Below, one piece after another: positions 52,148 to 60,268 of a stretch of DNA of 64,000 nucleotides. Where the stretch lies: NCBI RefSeq assembly GCF_000250675.2, contig NC_018681.1, positions 8,804,001-8,868,000 of the forward strand. Reading direction: 5' to 3'. The translations under genes were made by a program, and so were the position numbers. Numbering within the stretch: position 1 is the stretch's first letter; every line of letters begins with the position of its first letter. A model generated the notes under the pieces. The model ran no database searches, was not told the DNA's origin, and worked only from the letters and a program-made list of their open reading frames with translations. The stretch comes from Nocardia brasiliensis ATCC 700358. GTDB lineage: Bacteria; Actinomycetota; Actinomycetes; Mycobacteriales; Mycobacteriaceae.

Positions 52148-52780
52148 TCAAGCCCGGACGGCTCCCATGATCACCCTGCTCAGCACCCTGATCACGTCGT
52201 CGAGCGGCGGGCGCGGGTCCGAACCGCTCCACGAATCCACCACGTAGTTGACCGCGCCGATCACCGCCAGCACGCGCATCTCGTAGTCGCCGGTCGGGAT
52301 CTCCCCCTGCAGGGCCGCGTCCTCCGCGGCGCCGGCCAGCAGCGAGCCCCACACCCGGCGCAGCTCCAACCGGAACTTCTCCACCTTGGGGCCGGCGCCG
52401 ACCACCTCGACCAAGGCGACGCGGGCCTTGCGCGGATCGGCGCCGATGGATTCGACGTAGGCGCGCACGGACGCGTCGATGATCTCGAGCACGCTCGCGT
52501 CGGTCTTCGCCTCCAGCGCCTTGGCGACCGCGTCGCGCGATTCGCGGTCGATCTGCTCGTAGAGCTCTAGTAGTAGGGACTCGCGGCCGGTGAACTCCTC
52601 GTAGAACTGTCGTGAGGAGAGTCCGGCGTCCTTACAGATGGCGCCGACCGAACTATTGGCGTAGCCGTCGCGCGCGAAGACCGTCAGGCCTGATTCCAGA
52701 AAACGCGCACGCCGCTGACGTTGCCGGTCCTCGACGGGTTGCCCGGCATACATTCGACCCGTATTCGCATCCTGTGACAT
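52148..52780 (-). CDS. TetR-family regulator upstream of alpha/beta hydrolase
   Basis: A 210-residue TetR protein (MSQDANTGRMYAG) with helix-turn-helix SSVGAICKDAGLSSRQFYEE and a TetR_C domain (VALVEVVGAGPKVEKF) akin to that of the TetR at 11.1-11.7 kb. It is followed by the hydrolase gene on the same strand. ATG 52780 lies eight bases after a TATTGT hexamer, and an ATG 27 bp downstream (MYAGQPV) is possible. The reading frame stays open further upstream but without family similarity. Confidence 0.85.
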   Translation of the reverse strand: MSQDANTGRMYAGQPVEDRQRQRRARFLESGLTVFARDGYANSSVGAICKDAGLSSRQFYEEFTGRESLLLELYEQIDRESRDAVAKALEAKTDASVLEIIDASVRAYVESIGADPRKARVALVEVVGAGPKVEKFRLELRRVWGSLLAGAAEDAALQGEIPTGDYEMRVLAVIGAVNYVVDSWSGSDPRPPLDDVIRVLSRVIMGAVRA

Positions 52781-53226
52781 TGGGGCAGACAATACAGAAG
52801 CGCCAGAAGCGCTCGACATGGATCGGGCTGTTCGTTTCAACCATGGCCTGACCGGGCGTTTGCCCAGAGTTGGCAGGTTCGTTGCGCACACAATGTCGTC
52901 CTACGAAAACTGGGCCGGGCGACTCTTAACGGAATCCTCCCGAGCACGGACAACAGTTTTTCAGACCATCCGATACTTCTGCGGATTGCGGACAGCTGTC
53001 TTGTCACTGAATGTTTGCCAAAACAGTTCTAACAGTTCGGTCACAGCACGCGTGGGCGATTTTGACGGGAATTCATAGAATTATTCATAAAGCGAACTGG
53101 TCCGCTGGTTATGTCGGATTCATCCCATCTGCGAATACGCTCCGAATTGACCGAACGCCAAGAGCCACAAGCGATCCCCACCACCGAACGTTCGGCTCTC
53201 CGGCGGCCCGGACAAGCGCCGACCGG
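52781..53226. other. Intergenic region, noticeably less GC-rich
   Basis: No supported gene. Between about 52,890 and 53,110 the sequence has many A/T runs (TTTTTCAG, GAATTCATAGAATTATTCAT), unlike the surroundings. The palindrome CCGAACGTTCGG lies at 53184-53195, just beyond the end of the MarR gene. It may hold promoters for the TetR gene or be a scar of lost DNA. Confidence 0.5.
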
Positions 53227-53691
53227 TCAACCCTTTGTGGCGGACGGAGTTTCGGACTGGACCGAGTCGAACAGGTCGGCACAGCGGGTCAGCAGGTCTT
53301 GCAGAGTGGCGCGTTCGGCGTCGGTGAAACCGGCGGCGACGGCACGCTCGACTCGGACGGCGCGGGCGTCGGCGTCCCGCATCACCGCGGTGCCCGCCTC
53401 GGTCAACCTGGTTTCCAGGATGTTCTTGTGCCACGCGTGCGGGGTCCGCTCGATGAGACCGCGATCCTGCAGATTGGACAGCACGGTGTTCATCGTGGGC
53501 GGGGTGACGCCGCAGAGCCGGGCCAGCGCCGCGGCCGAGATGCCGGGGTTCTCATCGAGGTGCAGCAGGGCCGCGTACTGGGGCACCGTGACGCCCGCCG
53601 GCTTCAAGGCGGCATGCTTCGCCGTTTGCAGCGCCTGTTCGGCGCGCTTCACGTACGAGCCGATGCGCTCGGTGGAGGGCAGGGACGTCAT
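53227..53691 (-). CDS. MarR-family regulator
   Basis: About 154 residues. The winged helix-turn-helix is SAAALARLCGVTPPTMNTVL, followed by a wing (RGLIERTPHAWHKNILETRL), within a helical dimerisation frame. MarR proteins respond to phenolics, oxidants or antibiotics. ATG 53691 (MTSLPSTERIG) is preferred to a GTG 21 bp upstream. It is divergent from the SMP-30 lipoprotein gene, the likely target. The ligand is unknown. Confidence 0.87.
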   Translation of the reverse strand: MTSLPSTERIGSYVKRAEQALQTAKHAALKPAGVTVPQYAALLHLDENPGISAAALARLCGVTPPTMNTVLSNLQDRGLIERTPHAWHKNILETRLTEAGTAVMRDADARAVRVERAVAAGFTDAERATLQDLLTRCADLFDSVQSETPSATKG

Positions 53692-53727
53692 CACCCGATC
53701 GTATCCGCCCATCTGATCATTAGACCC

Positions 53728-53756
53728 TTGACGAACTCTAATCTAGCTTCGTATTC
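53728..53756 (+). promoter_or_regulatory. Promoter of the SMP-30 lipoprotein gene
   Basis: TTGACG (53728-53733), 17 bases, then GTATTC (53751-53756) in an AT-richer divergent region between marR and the lipoprotein gene. Confidence 0.45.
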
Positions 53757-53779
53757 ATTCTTCAATGAGAGGCTTAACC

Positions 53780-54796
53780 ATGCAGCACCCGACCCGACGC
53801 CGCCGGTCGACCCTGGCCATCGCCCTGGCCTGCGGTCTGCTCGCGGCCTGCGGCACCGAGGACGCCGCGCCACCCACTCCGGCCGCGCAGGCCACCCGGA
53901 TCAGCACCGCCTACGCGCTACCGAGCGAGCACGCCTACCCCGAGGGCATCGCCGCCGACCCGCGCACCGGCGACACCTACGTCGGCTCGTACACCACCGG
54001 CGCGATCTACCGGGCCACCCCCGGTGCCGCAACGGCCGAGGTCTTCCTCCCCGAGGGAGCCGACGGCCGCAAGACCGCCAACGGCTTGAAAGTCGACCAG
54101 GCGGGACGACTGTGGGTGACCGACTCGACCGCCGGAGTCACCGTGTACGACACCGCGACTCGCGCGCCGATCGCCCGCTTCGATGTCGCCGGAACCGCGC
54201 CGAGATTCGTCAACGACCTCGCCGTCACGCCGGACGGCACGGCCTATTTGACCGATTCCAGCCGCGGCGTCGTCTATCGCGTCACCGCCGATCAGGTCAG
54301 CGCGACCGCCGCGGACGGCGGACGTGCCGAGCTGACCGCACACTTCGACTTGAACCCGGCGATGGCGCCGCACGCGCCGAGCGACTTCACCCTGAACGGC
54401 ATCGTGGCCGACCCCGCCGGTCGCTATCTGCTGGCCGTCGATATGCACGCGGGCGAGTTGTTCCGAATCGACCTCACCCCCAACGCAATCGGCCAGATCC
54501 GCAAGGTCGCGCTGCGCGGCGGCGAGCTGACCTTCGGCGACGGGCTGGACCTGCACGACCACACGCTGTGGGCGGTGCAGAACACGGCCGCGACGATCTC
54601 GCGCTGGACGCTCGCCGACGACGGGACCACCGCCACCCTGGACGCGCGCTTCACCGACGAATCCCTGGCCCTGCCAACCACATTGGTGCGGGTGGACGAC
54701 CGGATTCTGGTCGTCTCCTCGCAATTCGACAAGGGCGGCCCGATGGGCCCGGGTACGCCGGAGCCGTTCGCCGTGCTCGCGGTATCCGGGATCTGA
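53780..54796 (+). CDS. SMP-30/gluconolactonase-like lipoprotein
   Basis: A 338-residue exported lipoprotein. A Tat/Sec-type signal with RRRR and lipobox LLAACG (Cys about residue 24) precedes a six-bladed beta-propeller. Typical SMP-30-like repeats are AYPEGIAADPRTGDTYVGSY, NGLKVDQAGRLWVTDS, NDLAVTPDGTAYLTDSS and NGIVADPAGRYLLAV. It may bind calcium and hydrolyse lactones, or act as a scaffold. ATG 53780 has AGAGG seven bases upstream; an ATG 15 bp earlier does not. Probably controlled by the divergent MarR. Confidence 0.85.
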   Translation: MQHPTRRRRSTLAIALACGLLAACGTEDAAPPTPAAQATRISTAYALPSEHAYPEGIAADPRTGDTYVGSYTTGAIYRATPGAATAEVFLPEGADGRKTANGLKVDQAGRLWVTDSTAGVTVYDTATRAPIARFDVAGTAPRFVNDLAVTPDGTAYLTDSSRGVVYRVTADQVSATAADGGRAELTAHFDLNPAMAPHAPSDFTLNGIVADPAGRYLLAVDMHAGELFRIDLTPNAIGQIRKVALRGGELTFGDGLDLHDHTLWAVQNTAATISRWTLADDGTTATLDARFTDESLALPTTLVRVDDRILVVSSQFDKGGPMGPGTPEPFAVLAVSGI

Positions 54797-54821
54797 CCCT
54801 GTAGTTACACCCGGCTGGAAT

Positions 54822-54845
54822 TAAGGTTAGGCTTACCTGTATAGT
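54822..54845 (+). promoter_or_regulatory. IdeR/DtxR-type iron box overlapping a -10 element
   Basis: The 19 bases at 54822-54840 match 15 of 19 positions of the mycobacterial IdeR consensus (TTAGGTTAGGCTAACCTAA). The last T is also the first base of TATAGT (54840-54845), a near-perfect -10. Iron-loaded IdeR here would block transcription to the right. No protein gene follows on this strand before 57 kb. Confidence 0.7.
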
Positions 54846-54851
54846 AGGTCA

Positions 54852-54924
54852 CGGAGTAAGCGGAAGGGACGCCGCGACAAGCCGAAAGCCGGCCCACCCG
54901 AGGGTGGACCGGCTTTCGGTTTTT
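54852..54924 (+). ncRNA. Candidate iron-responsive small RNA
   Basis: From the TATAGT box a transcript would begin about 54851-54853. It would run about 30 nt of purine-rich, apparently unpaired sequence (ACGGAGTAAGCGGAAGGGAC) and end in a long hairpin followed by five Ts, about 73 nt in all. No start codon with a ribosome-binding site is present. With an IdeR box on the promoter this resembles an iron-starvation sRNA; mycobacteria have one called MrsI. It could instead be only the terminator of the SMP-30 gene. Confidence 0.5.
54882..54924 (+). terminator. Rho-independent terminator
   Basis: CCGAAAGCCGG (54882-54892) pairs with CCGGCTTTCGG (54909-54919), and CCACCC with GGGTGG inside, closing a two-base loop. 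TTTTT follows on the plus strand. It may also help end groEL transcripts from the other side, although no T tract exists in that direction. Confidence 0.85.
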
Positions 54925-54950
54925 CTGAAGGTGTTGCCGGAAGGCAGGAC

Positions 54951-56576
54951 TCAGAAGTCCATGCCGCCCATGCCACCGGTCGGGTCGCCCGCGGGAGCGG
55001 CGGCCTTCTCCGGCTTGTCGGCGACGACGGCCTCGGTGGTGAGGAACAGCGCCGCGATGGACGCCGCGTTCTGCAGCGCCGAGCGGGTGACCTTGACCGG
55101 GTCGGCAACGCCGGCGGCCAGCAGGTCCTCGTAGGCGCCCGAGTCGGCGTTCAGGCCGTGGCCCGCCGGGAGGTTCGAAACCTTCTCGGCGACAACGCCC
55201 GGCTCGAGGCCGGCGTTGAAGGCGATCTGCTTCAGCGGCGCCGACAGCGCGACACGCACGATGTTCGCACCGGTCGCCTCGTCACCGGTCAGGGTCAGAT
55301 CGTCGAGCGCGGGCGCCGACTGCAGCAGCGCAACGCCACCACCGGCGACGATGCCCTCTTCGACGGCGGCCTTCGCGTTACGCACGGCATCTTCGATGCG
55401 GTGCTTGCGCTCCTTGAGCTCGACCTCGGTCGCGGCACCGGCCTTGATCACCGCAACACCGCCGGCCAGCTTGGCCAGACGCTCCTGCAGCTTCTCCCTG
55501 TCGTAATCCGAATCCGAGTTCTCGATCTCGGCACGGATCTGCGCCACGCGGCCCTTGATGGCCTCCGCGTCGCCCGCACCCTCGACGATGGTGGTCTCGT
55601 CCTTGGTGATGACGACCTTGCGGGCCTGGCCCAGCAGCTCGATGCCGGCGGTCTCCAGCGAGAGGCCGACCTCTTCGGTGATGACCTCGCCACCGGTCAG
55701 GATGCCGATGTCGGCGAGCTGCGCCTTGCGGCGGTCACCGAAGCCCGGCGCCTTGACGGCCACGGACTTGAAGGTGCCACGGATCTTGTTGACCACCAGG
55801 GTGGACAGGGCCTCGCCCTCGACGTCCTCGGCGATGATCAGCAGCGGCTTGCCGGCCTGGATGACCTTCTCCAGCAGCGGCAGCAGGTCCTTGACGGTCG
55901 AGACCTTCGAGCCGACCAGCAGGATGTACGGATCCTCGAGGACCGCTTCCTGACGCTCCGGGTCGGTGACGAAGTAACCCGAGATGTAGCCCTTGTCGAA
56001 GCGCATGCCCTCGGTGAGCTCCAGCTGGAGCCCGAAGGTGTTGCTCTCCTCGACGGTGATGACGCCTTCCTTGCCGACCTTGTCCATGGCTTCGGCGATG
56101 AGCTCACCGATGGACGAGTCGCCCGCGGAGATACCGGCGGTAGCAGCGATCTGCTCCTTGGTATCGATCTCCTTGGCGGTGTCGAGCAGCTTGGCGGTGA
56201 CGGCCTCGACGGCCTTCTCGATGCCGCGCTTCAGGCCGAGGGGGTTGGCGCCGGCCGCGACGTTGCGCAGGCCCTCACGCACGAGCGCCTGGGCGAGCAC
56301 GGTGGCGGTGGTGGTGCCGTCGCCCGCGACGTCGTCGGTCTTCTTGGCGACTTCCTTGACCAGCTCGGCGCCGATCTTCTCGTACGGGTCCTCCAGCTCG
56401 ATCTCCTTGGCGATGGACACACCATCGTTGGTGATCGTGGGGGCGCCCCACTTCTTCTCCAGGACAACGTTGCGACCCTTCGGCCCCAGCGTCACCTTGA
56501 CCGCGTCAGCGAGGGCATTGAGGCCCCGCTCGAGACCGCGACGGGCCTCTTCGTCGTACGCAATTGTCTTGGCCAT
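54951..56576 (-). CDS. groEL2: Chaperonin GroEL (GroEL2 type)
   Basis: A 541-residue 60-kDa chaperonin that forms a double ring and folds proteins with ATP and GroES. The N-terminus AKTIAYDEEARRGLERGLNA, ATP-binding VTLGPKGRNVVLEKKWG, catalytic GDGTTTATVLAQ and the tail GDPTGGMGGMDF are all normal. The Gly/Met-rich tail, rather than a His-rich one, and the absence of groES nearby, mark it as the stand-alone essential copy of actinobacteria. ATG 56576 has GGAGGA about 13 bases upstream. Two CIRCE operators lie 140-200 bp upstream, so HrcA control is expected. Confidence 0.97.
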   Translation of the reverse strand: MAKTIAYDEEARRGLERGLNALADAVKVTLGPKGRNVVLEKKWGAPTITNDGVSIAKEIELEDPYEKIGAELVKEVAKKTDDVAGDGTTTATVLAQALVREGLRNVAAGANPLGLKRGIEKAVEAVTAKLLDTAKEIDTKEQIAATAGISAGDSSIGELIAEAMDKVGKEGVITVEESNTFGLQLELTEGMRFDKGYISGYFVTDPERQEAVLEDPYILLVGSKVSTVKDLLPLLEKVIQAGKPLLIIAEDVEGEALSTLVVNKIRGTFKSVAVKAPGFGDRRKAQLADIGILTGGEVITEEVGLSLETAGIELLGQARKVVITKDETTIVEGAGDAEAIKGRVAQIRAEIENSDSDYDREKLQERLAKLAGGVAVIKAGAATEVELKERKHRIEDAVRNAKAAVEEGIVAGGGVALLQSAPALDDLTLTGDEATGANIVRVALSAPLKQIAFNAGLEPGVVAEKVSNLPAGHGLNADSGAYEDLLAAGVADPVKVTRSALQNAASIAALFLTTEAVVADKPEKAAAPAGDPTGGMGGMDF

Positions 56577-56714
56577 GGCGTTGTTGAGATCCTCCATGTA
56601 TATGGCTGACACACAGGACGACCGCAGGTTGGATCGCCCCATTACGCTGGCCAGGTTCGGTGCCCGCGACGGACGACCGAGGGTGTCGATGGAACCCGGT
56701 CTCACCGTCCCGAC

Positions 56715-56741
56715 CTGGCACTCACCGGTAGAGAGTGCCAA
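56715..56741. promoter_or_regulatory. CIRCE element (groEL-proximal)
   Basis: CTGGCACTC-N9-GAGTGCCAA, the HrcA operator pattern (GCACTC-N9-GAGTGC core) with perfect core arms. Confidence 0.9.
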
Positions 56742-56749
56742 AGCCATTT

Positions 56750-56776
56750 CTAGCACTCGGGGGTGCCGAGTGCAAG
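56750..56776. promoter_or_regulatory. CIRCE element (groEL-distal)
   Basis: CTAGCACTC-N9-GAGTGCAAG, a second HrcA operator with perfect GCACTC/GAGTGC arms, centred 35 bp from the first. Confidence 0.9.
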
Positions 56777-56791
56777 GTCGGTTCGCTCGGC

Positions 56792-57085
56792 TCAGGCGCG
56801 GTCGTCGACGCGCAGCACCAGCGCCACGAAGGCGTCGGTCCGGCGTTCCTCCGGCGTGCGCGGCTCACCGCCCTCCACCGTGACCAGCTCCGCGTCGTGC
56901 AACAACAACTCCGCTTCGACCCGCATGATCGCCCTGATAAAAGGGGGCGCCACGTCGGGGGGGAGGTCGCCGTTGACGACATAACTGCCGTCCGGCTGCG
57001 ACTCCGTGGACACATAAGAAAGCGCACGCAGCAGATCCGCGCGTCGTTCCCCCGCGATTAGGTCGGAATCCGTTTCATCCGCCAT
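56792..57085 (-). CDS. Small conserved-looking hypothetical protein upstream of groEL2
   Basis: A 97-residue acidic soluble protein (DLLRALSYVSTESQPDGSYV, PPFIRAIMRVEAELLLHDAE). I do not recognise a family. It lies on the groEL strand, its stop 16 bp before the distal CIRCE element, so it has its own transcript or reads into groEL. No signal, membrane helix or cysteine is present. Codon use is like the neighbours, supporting a real gene. Confidence 0.65.
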   Translation of the reverse strand: MADETDSDLIAGERRADLLRALSYVSTESQPDGSYVVNGDLPPDVAPPFIRAIMRVEAELLLHDAELVTVEGGEPRTPEERRTDAFVALVLRVDDRA

Positions 57086-57172
57086 TGCTATAGCTTAGCG
57101 GGCCGCGGGGCGGCGTAGATTGCAGAAGGGAATCATGATCATTTTCGATATTCTCCGCTAAGGGGGACGGCA

Positions 57173-59236
57173 GTGCACGACCTGCCCTTCGATTCGCTCT
57201 ACCGGCACGACTTCGCGCGGGTGGCGGTGGCGGTGCCGCGGGTGCGGGTCGCCGATCCGGCGGACAACGTGGCGCAGACCCTGCACCTGGCCGAGCAGGC
57301 CGCGGCCGACGGCGCGGTGCTGACCGTATTCCCCGAGCTGGGGCTGTCCTGCTACACCGCGGACGACCTGTTCCACCAGGACGCGCTGGACGACGCGGTG
57401 CAGGCGGCACTGGCCCGGGTGGTCGCCGCGAGCGCGCAGCTGGCCACCGTGCTCGTGGTCGGCGCGCCGGTGCGCAGCCAGGGGCGGCTGTTCAATTGCG
57501 CGATCGCGATATGCGCGGGCGCGGTGCTCGGCGCGGTACCGAAGAGCTATCTCCCGAATTACCGGGAGTTCTACGAGAAACGGCAATTCGCCGCGGCCCG
57601 GGAAAATCTCGACACGCACATCACCATCGCCGGTCAGCGGGTGCCGTTCGGCGCGGATCTGTTGTTCACGGCGAACAATCTCGCGGGTTTCGTTTTTCAT
57701 CTCGAGATCTGCGAAGACGGCTGGGTTCCGTTGCCGCCCAGCGGTTATGCCGCATTGGCGGGCGCGACCGTACTGGTCAATCTGTCCGCGAGCAATATCG
57801 TCATCGGTAAGGCCGATTACCGACGTGCGCTCTGCACCTCGCATTCTGCGCGCTACCTGGCCGCCTACCTGTATTCCGCTGCGGGACAGGGCGAATCGAC
57901 GACGGATCTGGCCTGGGACGGCCAAGCCCTGGTATGCGAGAACGGCGACCTGCTCGCCGAGGGCGACCGCTTCGCCGACCGGCCGCAGCTGGTCACCGCC
58001 GATCTCGACCTGCGACGGCTGGCCGCTGATCGGCTGCGCACCACCAGCTTTGCCGACAATGTGCACGATCACCGCGAGCGGCTGGCGCGGGTGCGGCGCA
58101 TCGAGGTGAGCTTGCCGATCCCGCGCGCCGCCGTGCCGCTGCGCCGCGAAATCGAACGCTTCCCTTACGTTCCCGCCGATCCGGCGGTCCGCAACGAACG
58201 GTGCGCGGAGGTCCAGCAGATCCAGGTGGCGGGCCTGAGCACCCGGCTGCGGGCCACCGGCACGGAGCGCGTGGTGATCGGTGTATCCGGCGGGCTGGAC
58301 TCCACGCTGGCGCTCATCGTCGCGGCGAAGACCATGGATCGGCTCGGCCTGCCCCGGGCGAATGTCCTGGCCTACACCATGCCTGGCTTCGCGACGAGCA
58401 CCCGGACCCGCACCGACGCACACCGGCTGATGGACGTGCTCGGGGTCACCGCGCGCGAAATCGACATCCGGCCCTCGGCTACGCAGATGCTGCGCGACCT
58501 CGGGCACCCGGCTGCCGACGGGGTGCCGCAGTACGACGTCACCTACGAGAACGTGCAGGCGGGCGAGCGCACCTCGCACCTGTTCCGGCTGGCGAACCAG
58601 CACGGCGCACTGGTGCTCGGCACCGGTGATCTCAGCGAACTCGCCCTCGGCTGGTGCACTTTCGGCGTCGGCGACCACATGGCGCACTACAGCGTGAACG
58701 CCTCGGTGCCGAAAACGCTGATCAAATATCTGATCGCGTGGTCGGTGGAGACCGGGGAGTTCGGGCCCGCGGCGGGCGAGGTGCTCGGATCCATTCTGCG
58801 GACCGAGATCTCACCGGAGTTGGTGCCCGGCACCCCACACGCCGGCGACAGTGCGGCGCCGAGCCAGAGCTCCGAAGCCACCGTCGGGCCGTACGAGTTG
58901 CAGGACTTCCACCTCTACTACCTGCTGCGCTTCGGTTATCGGCCGAGCCGTATCGCCTACCTCGCCAGGCACGCGTGGTCGGACCCGAGCCGAGGCAGCT
59001 GGCCCGATCTGGTTCCCGTCGAGCAGCGCAACGCCTACGACCTGCCCGCCGTCAAGCATTGGCTCGCCGAGTTCCTGCGCCGATTCGTGCAGACCAGCCA
59101 GTTCAAACGCTCGACCCTGCCCAACGCGCCGAAAGTCGGTTCCGGTGGCTCGCTGTCCCCGCGCGGCGATTGGCGCGCGCCGAGCGACGCGTCGGCAGCG
59201 GCCTGGCTCGACGAACTCGCCCGCAACGTGCCCTAG
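57173..59236 (+). CDS. nadE: Glutamine-dependent NAD synthetase
   Basis: A 687-residue two-domain enzyme making NAD from deamido-NAD, ATP and glutamine. The N-terminal nitrilase-type amidase has the Glu-Lys-Cys triad in FPELGLSCY, PKSYLPNYREFYEKR and LEICEDGW. Ammonia passes to the C-terminal synthetase domain with P-loop VIGVSGGLDSTLAL and LGTGDLSELALGW. Length and order match the mycobacterial NadE (679 residues). Start GTG 57173 has AAGGGGGACG upstream. It stands alone here, without other NAD biosynthesis genes. Confidence 0.95.
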   Translation: MHDLPFDSLYRHDFARVAVAVPRVRVADPADNVAQTLHLAEQAAADGAVLTVFPELGLSCYTADDLFHQDALDDAVQAALARVVAASAQLATVLVVGAPVRSQGRLFNCAIAICAGAVLGAVPKSYLPNYREFYEKRQFAAARENLDTHITIAGQRVPFGADLLFTANNLAGFVFHLEICEDGWVPLPPSGYAALAGATVLVNLSASNIVIGKADYRRALCTSHSARYLAAYLYSAAGQGESTTDLAWDGQALVCENGDLLAEGDRFADRPQLVTADLDLRRLAADRLRTTSFADNVHDHRERLARVRRIEVSLPIPRAAVPLRREIERFPYVPADPAVRNERCAEVQQIQVAGLSTRLRATGTERVVIGVSGGLDSTLALIVAAKTMDRLGLPRANVLAYTMPGFATSTRTRTDAHRLMDVLGVTAREIDIRPSATQMLRDLGHPAADGVPQYDVTYENVQAGERTSHLFRLANQHGALVLGTGDLSELALGWCTFGVGDHMAHYSVNASVPKTLIKYLIAWSVETGEFGPAAGEVLGSILRTEISPELVPGTPHAGDSAAPSQSSEATVGPYELQDFHLYYLLRFGYRPSRIAYLARHAWSDPSRGSWPDLVPVEQRNAYDLPAVKHWLAEFLRRFVQTSQFKRSTLPNAPKVGSGGSLSPRGDWRAPSDASAAAWLDELARNVP

Positions 59237-59364
59237 GACCCGTCTCGAAAGTCCGGCGCCGGAGGGGACTTCGGGACATGGCCTGGCTCCGGCCGCGCGG
59301 CACCGGCTGCCCGGCAGCACAATCCGCTCAGCGCCGGTCGGCTCGGCGGACTTAGGGTGGCGGT

Positions 59365-60039
59365 GTGAGTGAAGCACCCGGCTGGAAGGCCATCGACGAC
59401 GCATTGCAGCCGCTGTACGGCGCTACCGAACCTTTCCATTGGGCCACCGATCACCGCTGGTCACTCGGCGGGCCGGATCCGCTCGACGGGATCAGTGCCT
59501 ATTCGCGCACCGAGCCGGTGCCGCACTGGCACTACATCAGTTACGGCATGACCGAGCTGTACGAGAAGGAATGGGACAACCCGGCGGAGTCCGGCTGGGG
59601 TTTCGAGCTCACCTTCCGGCTGATGCGCGCGGCCGCCGACACCGAGCCGCCCGCCTGGCCCGCGAACTTCCTGCAGAACCTGGCGCGCTATGTCTTCCAG
59701 TCCGGCAAGTGGTTCGAGCCCGGGCACACCATCAAAGCGAACGGCCCGATCGCCGCCGACCAGCCCGACTCCGGCATCCACGCCGTCGGCTTCACTGCCG
59801 ATCCCGAACTGGGCACCATCGAAACCCCGCACGGCAGTATGCGATTCCTGCAGATAGTGGGGTTGACGATGCCGGAGTACCGCGCCGCGCAGGGCGGCAA
59901 CACGCGCGCGGTGCTCGACCAACTCGCCCCGCACCTACCGCTGTTCGTCACCGACACCGGCCGCGGCTCGCTGATCTCCGAACCGAAACCCCAAGCGCGC
60001 TGGCCGCGTTGGGGCGGCGGGTTACGCGGGCGGGCGTAG
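59365..60039 (+). CDS. Suppressor-of-fused (SUFU)-domain protein
   Basis: A 224-residue cytosolic protein with a SUFU domain (PHWHYISYGMTELYEKEWDN, SGWGFELTFRL, FEPGHTIKANGPI), known from animal Hedgehog signalling and from many bacteria. There it is often found with toxin-immunity or antiphage genes. No toxin gene lies nearby. TAGGGT (59353-59358) is six bases before the GTG, so the mRNA could be leaderless. Molecular function in bacteria is poorly known; immunity protein or scaffold are both possible. Confidence 0.85.
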   Translation: MSEAPGWKAIDDALQPLYGATEPFHWATDHRWSLGGPDPLDGISAYSRTEPVPHWHYISYGMTELYEKEWDNPAESGWGFELTFRLMRAAADTEPPAWPANFLQNLARYVFQSGKWFEPGHTIKANGPIAADQPDSGIHAVGFTADPELGTIETPHGSMRFLQIVGLTMPEYRAAQGGNTRAVLDQLAPHLPLFVTDTGRGSLISEPKPQARWPRWGGGLRGRA

Positions 60040-60040
60040 C

Positions 60041-60268
60041 TCAGGCCGCCCGCGACAGACCGGACGAAGCGGCACGGTACGGCGCGCCCCGCGCCCGGGC
60101 GGTGCGGATGGCCCGGCGCCGCCGCGACCGACCGGACCGCACCGCACGAAAACCCCACTGCGCGCACCGAATCCGGCGCCGCACCGCGGCACGGCCGGTC
60201 GGCCAGGCGCCGACGGCGAACAAGACGGCCGCCGCCACCGCAGCGCTACCCGGCCGTCCGCGGCTCAT
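60041..60268 (-). CDS. Small basic one-helix protein coupled to the Clp_N gene
   Basis: A 75-residue ORF. A hydrophobic N-terminal segment (SAAVAAAVLFAVGAWPTG) is followed by an arginine-rich tail (about 20 Arg in total). Its ATG overlaps the stop of the upstream Clp_N gene (ATGA), a typical coupling signal. I recognise no family. It could be a membrane-attached, nucleic-acid- or protein-binding peptide. The alternative is a chance ORF in GC-rich sequence; the overlap is the main support. Confidence 0.45.
   Translation of the reverse strand: MSRGRPGSAAVAAAVLFAVGAWPTGRAAVRRRIRCAQWGFRAVRSGRSRRRRAIRTARARGAPYRAASSGLSRAA

Noticed and set aside
54822..54840. Iron box acting on the minus strand
   Set aside because: No gene starts leftward from here; the nearest minus-strand gene is marR, more than 1 kb away behind the oppositely oriented lipoprotein gene.
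55158..56609. 483-codon open frame antisense to groEL2
   Set aside because: It mirrors the codon bias of groEL2 and is rich in residues produced by reverse-strand reading (Gly, Leu, Asp repeats). It has no domain or ribosome-binding site.
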